DNA of 64,000 nt from Ectocarpus siliculosus (lineage: Eukaryota > Sar > Phaeophyceae > Ectocarpales > Ectocarpaceae): NCBI GenBank assembly GCA_000310025.1, contig FN648422.1, positions 122,526 through 186,525 on the forward strand, read 5' to 3'. Within the stretch, counting starts at the first letter, position 1, and each line of letters starts with the position of its first letter. The notes under the pieces are model-generated. The model was not told the origin of the DNA and searched no databases. It was given only the letters and a program-made list of their open reading frames with translations. Position numbers and translations under genes: made by a program. Shown in pieces: positions 39,706 to 52,700 of this stretch.

Positions 39706-42700
39706 ACATCATCGACAACGACCGACACCAACAGCAACAAAGCCCACCACGGAACACCACGACATCTAGAGCAACAGCAGCGTGTACAACAACCACATCA
39801 TCAAAGACGACAAACACAGCAACTTCAACAGAGGCAGCAACAACAAATACCACGGTTGTTTGGTGGGAAAGGGGGAAAAGTGCGGCGAAACTCAAAAAAA
39901 CTTAACCCTCTCACCTCAGCACGGGACCCACGACGTTCAGGGACGCGTCCGAACCCTCCTGCCTGCTCGAGGATGTTGTCTATCCACGCCGACTGGTCCA
40001 TGTCTTCCGAAGCCTTCAACACCGACACCTGTTGCGTAGCGTAAAAAACACACACACACATAATCGAAAAACTGAACAAAAACAACAGGAGAATAATCGG
40101 AGCAATTGCTTCAAATCGTTCCCATAATTTCGCTCGGCATCTTGTAGAAAAGACCACACGCCCACTGCAGTTGAATAGCCCGCCAGCTGACCGCAACGTT
40201 CCCCACCGTGATAAATTTCAAGATAATATAGCGTCGCCCCATCCCCAAGGCGAACACAAAATGCCGCTGGCCCTGACAATCGGGTGTGTTTGCTCGTGTC
40301 GCACAAGGCAGGTTAGGTTAATGTTGAAAACTTCGGGTTAGGGGTACGTTAGATATCACCGGGTCGCATAAAGTAGGTTAATCTTGAAAACGTTAGACAT
40401 GACCGGGTGAATTTGCTCGTGTCGCACAAGGTATTCTGATCTTGAAAAAGTTAGATATCACCTCGTGTGTTTGCTCGTGTCGCACAAGGTAGATTAACCT
40501 TGAAAGCGTCAGACATCACCGGTTGTTTGCTTGTGTCGCTCAAAGTAGATTGACCTTGAAAACGTCAGCGTGTCGCTACAAGGTAGGTCAACCTGTAACC
40601 CTTGCTCACCACGAGTCGGATAGGGCGTGTCTCGGGGCCAGGGTCCGGAACCTCCACCCCGTCAATCCTCCTCCCTTCCCACAGGAGCACCAGGGGGCCC
40701 TCCGGCTGGTCCCAGTCAAGGTCACCAAGGGTGGGTACCGTCGCAGTCGACGTCGCCCCCGCATCCTCCTCCTGCCTCCCCCCGCCGCCGCCCCTGCGGC
40801 GGTGGTGGTTGCTACGCCTGCGCGGGCTGTTCGCTCGATGGCCGGGCTGGTCGGGGAGATGCTTGGATGGGTACATGCCTGGCCCGTGGGCCGTGAGCTG
40901 CAACGTGGTCAAAAGACAGGCATAGACGGGGCCAAGGTGTGTGTAGTTATGTGCATACTGCATTTCCATTTTCAACGCTTGGTTGGGCCTGGCGGTAGTC
41001 TCCACGTTGTTCTTATTACGGCATCACGTTGACGGTATCACAGTGTGCCGGATTAGCGCACTGCTGCAGCGTATCGCTTGCTGCAAGATACGAAACCTTC
41101 GTCTGGCCACCATTGAAAGTCCGCTGACCGGCTGAATTATACGCCAGCAAATATTCTTACAGCCGGCAACCTTGAAAAGAGCCTTACAGGACCAAGGCAA
41201 ATTTACGGCCGCTGAAATATTGGATCCTCTTCCCTCTCACCTCACCAGAGAAGGTACGACAACAGCATGTGATGATTGAAAAAAACATACAGGGCCAAGA
41301 TATATTTTCGGACCCTGAAAGTTCGAATCCCCTCCTTTCTCACCACACAAGAGAAGGTGCGACAACAGCACGTTATGACAACAAAAAATAAAAAACAGGA
41401 CCACGGCAAACTTACGGAGGGTGAAAGCTCAATCCTCTCTCACCTCCGACAGCCGCGCTCTCCCCATGTCAGACACGCCCATCTCTCTGCAGAACTCCCC
41501 GAGCCTTTTGACCACCTCCTTCTTGAGGTCCTTGACCGTCTGACGGTCGTCAAGGTGCAGCACTAGCGGGGAACGCAGGGCCTCCGGGAGCTGTCGATGG
41601 AGGGAGTTCCAATAGAGAACCAAGCGTGCGGCCGTTGCCATGAGGGGGGTTGAGGAGTTGACGGGAAAAATTGAGAATCGGAGTATATAGTAAATAGATT
41701 TTTAATAACAAACGAGAACTCAGTATCCATGCGGCTTAAGTTGGCACCCACCGACGTGAAAACACTATTATAGGCACTGAAAGCTCTAGCTATGTGACAC
41801 GACATGCAACATCAGCGTACGTGCATGCCAACGCCAAAGTCTCGTGACCGAACCACGAGACACCAGTCGGCATGTTCACCCACGCCTAGGCCTCGGCACT
41901 GAAGCCATCCAATGATCTACACGAACCCACGACTTGTTTTTGTTCTCATTCCACATGTCATTCGCAACTCATTCTTGCCAAGCGCGGTGGGACACAACAC
42001 CATCAGAGCAGCAGCAGCAGCAGCAGCTGGACACTATCGTGCACCTGGTCCAGATTAGACGAAGAAGGATCCAGCGGCACCAGGTGCGGCATCTGGACCT
42101 GTAGGAGCTTGGGAACCCAGACGGTGACCTTGATTCCGTGAAGGTCCGCTTCCCTGAAAAAAAAAAAAAATGAAACAAGAAAACGGAAATGAATGAACGG
42201 CAGTGCGAGAGGTCGGGTCAGTCAGGGTTGAAAAGGACTTGTTTTCGACGGGAATGTCTACCACCCCACAACGCCCTTCTGGTTTTCAACAAGGTGTGGC
42301 GAGCACGATCAGGTTTAACATTCCTCCCAATGCTGCTGTGTACTGATTTTCCGAAGAGGCGACGACGGGCATCAGCAGGATCGTGTTCAGTGCAGAAGAT
42401 TTCTCGTACATGTAGTTCAAAGACAAGCCAATCAGGTAAGCAACCAGACTCTCGTCGCTTTTAATACCATACCGCTGATCGCCCCAACCAAGGCTCTCGC
42501 CGCTCCGTCCGGTCGCCGTGTTTCGTCATCTTCCTGTGCTTGGCCCTTGCCTCCCCGTCGGCCTCGACTACCATGCCATGACGTACGATAACACCCCTGC
42601 CATACCCGACCCCTCCACCCCCTCAAACTGTTCTGCACTAACTCTTGTGGGGCTCCTTCGAAGTCAAGGCGAAAATGTTGCCGCTTTTGTATTGCCCTTC

Positions 42701-45700
42701 CCCGGCATGATGGCAACGACATACCCATTGTAGCCATTGTCAGTGCCATCACCAAGAAAAAGACACAACAGCTGCTGTGCTACATACTATGCAATACCGC
42801 ACCGATCAACACGTGCCCGAAAAATAATCCCTAACAACCACCATTCATTGTGGATTAACCACCACCTTGTGGATTAACCACCACCTTGTGGATTAACCAC
42901 CACCTTGTGGATTAACCACCACATTGTGGATTAACCACCACCTTGTGGATTTGTATTGCGTCCCCCAAACTGAAAAATTTGAACATCGAAAAAAAAAAAA
43001 AACTGATTCAGAAAGTACCCAACATGCGACGAGAGTGTTCCATACAAATTCTCGCAAAAAGTCCTCCAGTTTCTAACGGAAGTCGCAAAAACGAAATCAA
43101 CCATGGACTGATTTGATCGACTCACTTGCTGTCTTTGGCCGTCTTGAGAGAGTCGTTCTCGGTGTCCACCTTGTCCATCCAGTACGAGGGGGGCACAGAG
43201 GTCATGTGCAAGCCCCCCGGAAGATTCCGCGGGCCCCCCGATCCAGCGCTGCTGGCGCTGACAGCCGCGGCGATGTCCGCTGGCGAGACGGGCGAGCCAG
43301 CCTCTTGATCTAGTGACCTATTTTAAGTATTGTTGTATGCGTAGGGTACATACAAAATCGACGAAAAGGATGAAAAAAAAGTAAAATACAACGTTTGCTG
43401 AGAGCGTCATCTCGGATCGTTCCTCAAAAAGACGAGCGAGCTAGTTTGTTGGTCTAAATACGGGCCTACGTAATGGGTACAAAATTTTGACGAAAAAAAA
43501 ATGTTGAGAGCGTCGACTCGATTCATTTCTTTAAGGACTACAATTAACTAACCCTAATGTTCTACGTTGGCGAACCTTTCGGCTGAATCTAAACTGCTGT
43601 GACAAGACAGACCCATGTAAAACGAGAACACCACCACAACACTAATTATAACATTATCTTGCCATCGCACTGCTTTCGTTGACTTTTGAAGGAAAGATTT
43701 CGGGAAAGAAAAGGTGGAAAAAAAACGAAGCTGCCGGGAATTGAACCCGGATCTGATCCGTGACAGGGATCAATTCTAACCATTATACCACAGCTCCTTC
43801 ATGTCGGCGTCCAATTTTTTCGCTATAGAACATGGATACACTTTCTGTTGTTGGTATTGGGTACAACTGTATACCGTATATGACACAAGATAACACACCC
43901 CCTGGACCGATTTTCAAAGCTCGATTACTCCACGACGAAGAGGATGCATAAATGAAACAATACGTTTTCGAACAGCTCTCGACGAGACGGTTCCAACGCC
44001 GCCGTTTTCGGCGCTGTGACTCTTCCTGCTGTTGAGAAATAGAGCTTTGAAAATCGGCCAAGGGGGTGTGTTATCTTGTGTCATATACGGTATGTGTTTC
44101 GCCTCACCCACCTTTTCTGGGCGCCAGTCCTACAATGGCCTTGTCACTGAAAAATATAAAAATATTATCCGGGGTCACCTAGAAGGAAGGGAACACATGT
44201 TTTTTTTTTTGCCTCACCTTGCGCTGCTTACAGTACTTTCGATTGATAAATCAACAACAAAAGGTAAAGGTTCAGCAAATGGCAGTCACCCATCACAACA
44301 AGCCACGCCTTGACTATTTTGTGCTCTTGCTCTTGCTCCTTACCCTCTTGCTGTGGGTACTCCTACTCACGTAGAAATCGCTTTCCACCGCAAAATTGCA
44401 AATTGTTCATTCTCGAGAGACGTTCACAAACACCAGTGCCACACCAGACCCCTTCAAGCTCCTGTTACAGTAGTCGGTCTACGAGGTTCCCCGCTAATAT
44501 TGGACTATGCGACCGGCACGTGTAGTGCAGTGCTGTAGATACATGCCAGGCGGAACATGCTACAAGTATTTCATTTTCGTTGCCGGAGCACATTTTTTTC
44601 AATTTCAAAAAAAAATTACCTGTCCACAGAAAAAAATTCAAGAGTCAAGAACAATTTAGCAAATACTTCGAAGTATTTCGTATTAGTTTTCAAGTGTGTT
44701 GTGTGACCTATTGTGCCTGCGGTTGTACTGCAATATTCAATGTTGTTCGAGCAACATAGAGATAGTCTCCTACTGCTGCATGCCGATGCTGTCGTAGATG
44801 TACCGCACCTGGATCTGTAGATGAGCAGGTAAGCAGTCTCCGCCCCTTCGAATGGCTTCTGCAGATCGCGAATAGAGATCGGCGTCACCTGCCAAGCCAA
44901 ACCATGTCAAACACGAATACCCACAACATCGGTTAGGCATGATTGACGATCGAGGCATTGAGGTACAACAACCCCTCCGTTATTATGAGCACTGATGATG
45001 ACGTCACTTCACAGCCCGGCTGGCATGCATGACCTATCATAAAAAAGAACAAAAATGAGTTCATTGCATTATTTTTGTATCATTTGCATTTTTGTATATC
45101 AATTAAGTAAAAAATAAAATAATCTATCCCAGGCTCTTTTTACCTGTGGAGAAGATTTTGTTGTGTCATAGGCAAGAAAACATTAGAAAAAGAAAGAGGT
45201 ATGTTCACCAGAGAGCATCAAAAATGTGTGTGACTTGTCACGGAGGTGACTGCGAGTGATGTAACGCTGTGATGTGATTGACACGACGTGACTGACACAC
45301 ACCTTCCGGTCGTCGAAGCTAAACCACCGGCCGTGTTTCTCCGACGCGAGCGCATCCACCGCCCCCGGGGGCACCGCCTTGCTCGCCGCCAACCCTTTGC
45401 CTCCGCCACCGCCGCCGTCCCCCGCAGTGTCCGCAAGTGCAGTCCCGTTGGCCGGCGCCAAGCTTTGATGGCCCGCAGACTGCTGTTGGAGTGACAGCCG
45501 CAGCACTTCCTCCAGCTCTGGGTCCGACCCTTCGAAGTTCATGACCATGAGCAGGCACACAGGAATAGGGGTGGTCAAGGTTCATGAGTCGACACACAGC
45601 GGTACATAGCGGTAGGGTCGATTACTACACGTGGTTGTGTGGAGGAAGCCAGCAAGACCGCGAGAGAGACAGACAGGGGAGCGACGAAAATAGGTCGGCC

Positions 45701-48700
45701 GGCAAAAAGTGCGACAAAAATACTCTTCGCCAGCACGGGCAGTACAACAGCAGCAGCGGGATCAGTACAAGAGCAGACGTCACTGCCATCACGACGTCAG
45801 CTCAAAAATTCAAACCGCGGCAGGACAAACTCCAAGACCACCATCATCACAGACAGCCCCCCTTCCCCTCCCGACGTGTCTCACCATCCGCACCGGGGGC
45901 CCCACCCACCCCACTCTCGGCGGCGTTTCCCGCGGGGGGCTCCGCGGCATCACCCTCACCCCCCCCCGGCCTGTGCAGGAGGAGCACTTCCACGCCGTTG
46001 GTCTCTGTCTCCTGGAGCATGAACACGTCTGCGTGGTCCTTGATGAACTTGTCCAGTCGCGGTTTAAATACCTGAACATACCGGGGGTAGTGCGTACAGC
46101 AGGACCATCGCAGCAGGTAGCAAGGAATGAGTAGATATGCATAGGCAGCAATATTTGATGGCTGCGATAACGATATTTCGCAGGCCGTCGTTGATCGAAA
46201 CACGAACACCGCTGCTAAAGACTGTACGGCGACAGCCGTGTTTGCCGCAAACTCATCTATTCTGATCGTCGATTTGTTTTTCACATACACGCCTTGCGGA
46301 ATGTTAACGATTAATGTTGTTGAAGAAGCACTGCATAGACGGCGGCGCATGGGAGAGGAAGGCCGCACACGAATCTTTTCCATTTTTTCCACCTTCTGGT
46401 ATTGATTAGCCTTCAATGTCAACTGCATCGCGAGGAAGGACGCAGGTTGGGTCTTTTCACCCCAAAGTGTCAACCACATTTTTCCATTTCGATTTTTGAA
46501 TGTGCTCCGTATCCGGGAGCTTTGAAAATCGAAAAATCGAAAACCGGAAAATCGGAAAAACCGAAACAGCAAGAATCGAAAGGCGAACATCGAAAAACGT
46601 GGCGTTGTATCATACCGTAGTGATTCAAAACATCGCCATGAGGGCCACAGGGCATCCTGCATAACGAATGTCAATGTTTAATGTTCAATGTTTAATGTTA
46701 ATAATAGTTCCTGGGGTGGACCTGAGTGAGGTGGGCTCGTATCCTCGTATCGATACTCGGCAAACTAAGCGAGAAATGGGTGAATAAACGTGCCGGTCTG
46801 ATGGCAGAAAAAGGGAAAATGGCTGTCGCTAATAAAGGCACAAATCATGTACATGACTCTCTTCCCCCCCCCCCCCCTCTCTCTCTCTCTCTCGTGTTTG
46901 ATCCCCCATAAGGAGCGACGGAGCAATCCTTACCACAATTTTCTACCTGGTAGTACTTTTTCTGCTGCAACTTCTCCCCCCCCACCCCCCACCCCCGCCT
47001 CTCCAATCTCCAATCTCTCGTGTTTGTAAATACCTTGTCCCATCTCTTGCCGCCCAAGCGCGAGCGCGTCTTAGCCCTCAACTCCTTCAGCTGCAAGCAA
47101 GGCTTCTCCAGCTCTTGGTGCTTCGGAGCGTCCTCGAACACCTCTAGCAATAGCTCCATCGGCCTCTGCTGCTGCTGCTGCTGCTGTGTCTTACCGCCAA
47201 TCCTGTGTGGACCTTTTTCGCCAGGTATTGTTGGTTTTCGTGTGTTGGAATGAAAACGTGTTGGGTTTGAATGTAGACAGGTGGTGGAAGGGCTCGTCAG
47301 CAGCAGCAGCAGCAGCAGCAGCAGCTTTGCTACGACAGGGAGAGCCACCGTGTACGTACCACCGCACGTGGCGCTACCCTTCTCAGAAATCGGCTCTAAC
47401 TTTTGTTGTTGTGACATATTTTCTGCCATACATGTATGCCGAATGCGGGGAGATTGACACGACGTTCGATTTGCTACTGTTGCGACATCAGTAGTTCTCC
47501 GAACTGTGATCAGGTAGGCATAGAAGGTGGGTACTACAATGCATACCACAACGTGCAAGACTCAACAAGAGTGAAACCTCGTGTTTGTGACGGTTGAAAA
47601 ATCCATACGTTACAAATGCGCCCGAATATGCATACGACAACGTGCAAGACTCAACAAGAGTGAAACCTCGTGTTTGTGACGATGAAAAATCTATAAGTTA
47701 CAAAATGCGGCGGAATAACAGACACCGAGTGGTCGCACTAGGGGAAAGGTTCCGTCCTTTGTCATGGTAAAGAAGAACCATCGAGAAAGGGGGGAAATCA
47801 TAAAACTGCTCAAGTGGATGATGTGGTGGCTGTGAGTTGGGGTGGTGGTGGCGGTGGTTAGCGACGTTACAAGGGAGATGCCGAAAACAAAGTCCCCTTG
47901 CCGATACTCCCGACCCAATTGAGCAACACAGCAGATTCCTAAAGGTGTACAAGTTCATGACTGAAGGCGTACAGACGAAAAGAAGTGACAGAGACGGCCA
48001 AAAGCAGATTGCAACCTCGAAAAATAAATAACCAAGACGGACTATTTTATCTGTGAAAGAGATACATTTGTTGTGTTCTTTGCAAGACAAAAACACTAAA
48101 TAAAAAATATATGAAAAAAACATGAGCGGGTCTCACCTGTCCCCGCTCCTAACGACCCATCGCTCTTCTTGCTTTCCTCTTGGCCACCCCCATCCCCCCC
48201 CAAGCCAACGCCTTCCTTCTCCTCGTCTTCCCCCGCGTCGGCCGGTTGAGACGGATTCAACCCCGACGGAGGGAGCCACCGGCCCTGTCAAAAGCCAACC
48301 AATCATATTAGTTTGGAGGGAGCCACCGGCCCTGTCGAAAGCCAACCAATCAAATTAGTCTGGGAAGGATTCAACCCCCGACGGGGGGAGCCACCGGCCC
48401 TGTCAAAATCCAACCAATCAAATCCACGCACGCACACGGAACACACAGGCGACACACAATTCACGCGCAAAACCGCCCCAAATGTTTTCAATGTACTTCA
48501 TTCACAACGAAAGTAGGAGCACATCATCAATCATGGGGAATAATTCGCTACCATCTTTGGTGTTAGGTTGGTCTTGACGCCTTCATACTGAGAAACCTGA
48601 ACAACGCCCGCGAAGGTGCGAAAATGTCCTTCTTGGCATGACTGAGAGTTCACACGGGATGTCCCATGGGACGTCTCATCGTATGCCCATGGGACGTTTC

Positions 48701-49679
48701 ACTTGCATTCCCAACAAGGTATGCACGAACCCGCAATGGCAATGCACCTTGCGATTATTTACTGTCGTGTATCATCGAAACCTCCCTCCCCAGAGTAGCG
48801 TGGCATCAAGGGGGAACGGAGGAGGGGAGGGAACGAGGGAGTCATGTACACCTAGAAGGGTGTCTTGCGATCTCTCACGACCATCCTCAAAGATGACGTC
48901 ATCACCCCTGAACCCCGCCACGAAATCATCGCGACATGCATAGCCCGGACTAATCAACAGCAAACATTCTCCACCCCAACAAACCCCATCAAACCCATCC
49001 CATCCCATCCCTCCTCACCTCCTGCAGGCAGTCTCTGATAAGGGCGTGGTAGTGCCCCGAGTACGCGCTTCCCCGGTGCACCACCACCGCAAGCAGCTCA
49101 TACACTAGCCCCCCCCCCTCGTCCTCCTCCCGCCTCAAGCCGTCTCCGATGCCGCCGGCCCGCCCTCCATCTCCGTCGAACTTGGAAGCTTGGCCGGGGT
49201 CGCTTGTTGCGGCGAGAGATGTTTGGAGCGTGATCGCTTCAGCTTGAGCGTCGTTCCACGCCTGCGGCACCCACTTTTGGCGGTTTCGACAGGTGCCCGG
49301 CACTTCGGGGTCCCCGGCCAGATCGGGAACCTGGCGTTGTGCGTCGGGGGTGTGACCGTGTGGGAATGGGTGAAGAGTTCAGGCATTTCGATTCGGCGGA
49401 GAAACCGCCTGTAAAGGGCGAGGAGGCATGTGTGGTCATGACATCGTTCGTCACATGAAATTCAACGACTGAATTCAACGACAAACAAAAGCAGCAGCAA
49501 CGAATACATAGTCGACGTCTCTCCAAACGGCAGAACCAGCTTACCACTTGTCTCTTGACTGTTTCGAGACAAACACAAGAGGACGGGTGGACAGAGCACA
49601 GCTTTCGCTGGCGACGCTCGAGAACAGAGGATTCTTTGTCTGTCAGACCTCAATCACAAAAAAACGAGAAAGCGCAGCA

Positions 49680-49717
<38 letters not shown>

Positions 49718-52700
49718 TACACGTACGGCGACGGCAACGGCAACAGCAACTTACTTGGCTCTCGTCCGAGTTATCGTTGCCGGACCACGCCCGACCTTCC
49801 ACGAAGGGCTCCATGTCCAGCGTGAGGGGGTACTTGAACTCCTGCTTGACCTTCACTCGCTCCATCGTCTCGAAGTCGAACTCAAACCTGCGATGCGATG
49901 CAAGTCCAACACATGAAGTCAACGCATGTTGGTGTCATGTCACGGATACAGACGCTGTCAATAACATTCACCACGGGTGTTTGAAGCTTCGAATTGTCAT
50001 GTTGAATCTTTCGTTTTCGCCATCTTTGAATCAAGTGGTCACACAAGATTTCATGTTTCGATTGGCGCCGCCTGTGGCGTTCTTCCTGAGGTGTCATCAC
50101 GGTTTCATCCCAAGCGAAACGTAACATCAAAGATTGCGCGTGTTGCTCTTGTACAGGCTAACTCTAAACCACCTTGCCCGCGTCTCACAAGGGTGCGGCT
50201 AGGCAAAGACAATGTATCGAGTCAGACAACACCATAGACTACACGACCGATGACGAGAGCGGTAATCAACTTGCGACACAGCATTGAGCTCTCCATATGT
50301 CGCTGTCAAGCTCCGGACTAACTAACCGGTTGAGGCACCGCGTCTCTAGATGTCGCTCTCAAGCTCCCCACAACGAACCTATTGAGGCATAGCTCAAAGC
50401 TCGCAATAAAAAAATAAAAAAAAACCTATTGAGGCTGAAGATGAGCACGGGAGGGAGAGCCCTCAGAGTCTGGGACCGCAGCGCGTCCTGCTTCTCCTGG
50501 CACTGGTCACAGAAGTACTTGTTGTCGCCGGACAAGCGCTCGGGTCGCGTGTAGCTCAGCAAGCTCGTCACCTGGAGTCATGTGTGCATGCAAGCGTCCA
50601 CTGTCGGTTCGACGTTCAAGATACCCCCCGGAATATGCGGCGGAACCGTTACCCGTTCAGCAGAAACGGGCACCAACAACCTGAAACAAAAATAGGTCGT
50701 GGCTTCCGGTGGACGGTATCAGGCAAAACAGGCCACTCCAACCCTTCTGTGACTGCGCAAGGGGAGGCAGCTCCGATGACTTAGCGTGCGAAAAGATCGC
50801 GGGCATGCCTCGCCTACGGTAGAGATAGAGAAAAAACACACACATACACAAACACACCGAGAGACCAAGAGAGAGAGACAAAAGATCCACACCAACACCC
50901 ACGATTGCATGATTCACGAGGTACTTCGGTAAGGCTGCTGGACTAAGGTCAGTCTCCGTCGGAAAAAAACATGTCAGCAACATATGCGATTGCAAGATAA
51001 TCCCCACTACACCAGGAGCCCCGAAACCCCATGAAACACATACCATCCAACACCCAACACCCCAAAAGCAACTCTCGAAACTCACCAGGTCCTCCTGGCC
51101 TGCCACCTGCAGCAGGACGTCGCGGTACTTCTCCCTCCTCTCGCTAACGTGTCCGCAATGGAGGCATTTCACCTTCAGTGCGGTAGAGGCAGCAGCAGCA
51201 GTAGCACGGTCAGCGGTTAGAAACGTTGGGAAGCAGGCCATCGACACCGGATGCTGCGGTGAGAGCAAACAAATGTGGCGCCCTTGTTTCGTCAACTTCA
51301 CGAACAGACACCAAAACATCGTACAAAAAAAGAGGAATAAAAACATAAAAACACGCATAAAAAATAACGCGTGCGAGAGTATGCTCCGCGTAGACGCAAA
51401 AAATGGACGTTTGTTGCCAGGGTGGGGTAAGAGTCGACATCCAGCCGGTACCCAACCCTAACCATAAATCTGACCTGATTGGCTAGATCCCCCTCGTAGA
51501 GAGCCGAGACGAGGCCGGCGTTAACCTTGGAGAGCTTCATGTCCCGCTCCAGGCGGTCGATCAGGAGTCGGATCAGCTCGTGGGCATCGTGCTGCATCCG
51601 GCCCTCGTCGTTCTTCCACTTGAAACCTCGCTCCGTTAGGTCCTGCCAACGCCAAAGGTGGCAGCCGATTACGTCAAGTCAAGCCACGCCACGTGGTGCA
51701 ATGTACTCTGTCCCGCGAGCCTCGCCATGATACATGCTTAACAGCTATAACAAGCAGTAGTGGTTTCAATAGTATGCGAGTCTAGCCAACAAAAAAAATA
51801 GAGAGCTTAACGTTACACTTCGCTTCACCAGATGCCACATGATCTGTGGTCATGGAACATGAAAACTAAACGACAAAAATCTTGGTTTAATGCAATACAT
51901 TTCATGATCTTTTCATCAACGCCTAGACACACAGACACGCACCTCAGTCGACACCGTGCGTGCATCAAGCAGCTGCAGCCGGGCGAAGAGCCTCTGGAGC
52001 TCTAGCGGAATCATCTTGGCATTCCTGCTCTTGCTTCCCTTCTTCTTCTTGCCCGAAGCGCCGCCATCTTCCCCTCCCGCACCTTCGCCCTCCTTCTTAC
52101 CGCCGCTGTTGTAGGCAATGAGGCGGAGTAGACCAAGCCCGGGGGGGGGGGGGGGGGGGGGGGGAATCATTTGAGGCTACCCCCCGGGGTTTGCCCTGGA
52201 AGAACCCAAAACGTTGCTATGGTTGGCAACTTTTTTTGAATTTCACGTTTTAACACCCCCCCAAGTTTCCAAAAAAGGGGGGGGGGGGGGGCCCAACCCG
52301 AATATTTTGGAAAAAAAAACCCAANNNNNNNNNNNNNNNNNNNNNNNNNNNNNNNNNNNNNNNNNNNNNNNNNNNNNNNNNNNNNNNNNNNNNNNNNNNN
52401 NNNNNNNNNNNNNNNNNNNNNNNNAGGGGCCGCATTTTTCCCTTCCGGCCCTTTGGCCCTCTTTTTTCCCGCGGTTTTGGTAGCCAAGGAGGGGGATTAG
52501 CCCAACCCGGGGGGGGGGGGGGGGGGGTCGTGATATCATTTGAGGCTACCCTCCGTGATTTGCCATGGATGACTCAAACATGTTGCTATGCTTGCCATCT
52601 TTATTTGACTTCGACGTTCAAACACGCGCCCATGTCTCTAGAGACGGGGTGGTGTGGGTGCCAAACGCGATGATGTGTGAAGACAAACGCTAAATATTCC

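Larger units (their letters stand above)
30367..43257 (-). other. Protease segment C: exons 17-33, long regulatory tail
   Basis: Exons (descending): 43257-43126, 42153-42045, 41590-41444, 40897-40610, 40028-39915, 39081-38815, 37834-37727, 36941-36839, 36336-35935, 35205-35046, 34550-34145, 33825-33637, 33438-33016, 32768-32549, 32010-31487, 31241-31020, 30468-30367. Short beta-rich units such as HGIKVTVWVPKLL, LRSPLVLHLDDRQTVKDLK, GPLVLLWEGRRIDGVEV, SRLVRVEVEVDDD and LMLQWGAPP look like successive ubiquitin-like folds, as in USP40/47/7 tails (inference). Exon 17 has VPPSYWMDKVDTEN. Between them lie low-complexity linkers (Ala8, poly-Thr, Lys7 in exon 27; Ala/Gly in exon 29; Ser/Thr/Pro in exon 31) and a Gln-rich coiled coil in exon 33. 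Exon 23 start, exon 32 donor (31020 or 31005) and exon 33 acceptor (30468 or 30465) are choices among in-phase alternatives. Confidence 0.78.

Noticed and set aside
45847-46674. A 275-codon open frame on - considered as a separate gene
   Set aside because: The upstream two thirds have a Phe/Arg-rich noise composition; only 46071-45885 is a spliced protease exon.
46845-47558. A 237-codon open frame on -
   Set aside because: Only the 47212-47034 part behaves as an exon (phase, donor, charged helix); the rest is intron read-through with a poly-Leu repeat.
50890-50946. Candidate extra protease exon reading PAALPKYLVNHAI
   Set aside because: It would not be in that frame after exon 8, and joining exon 8 directly to exon 9 restores the usual USP sequence (GQEDL-VTSLLSYTRPERLSG).
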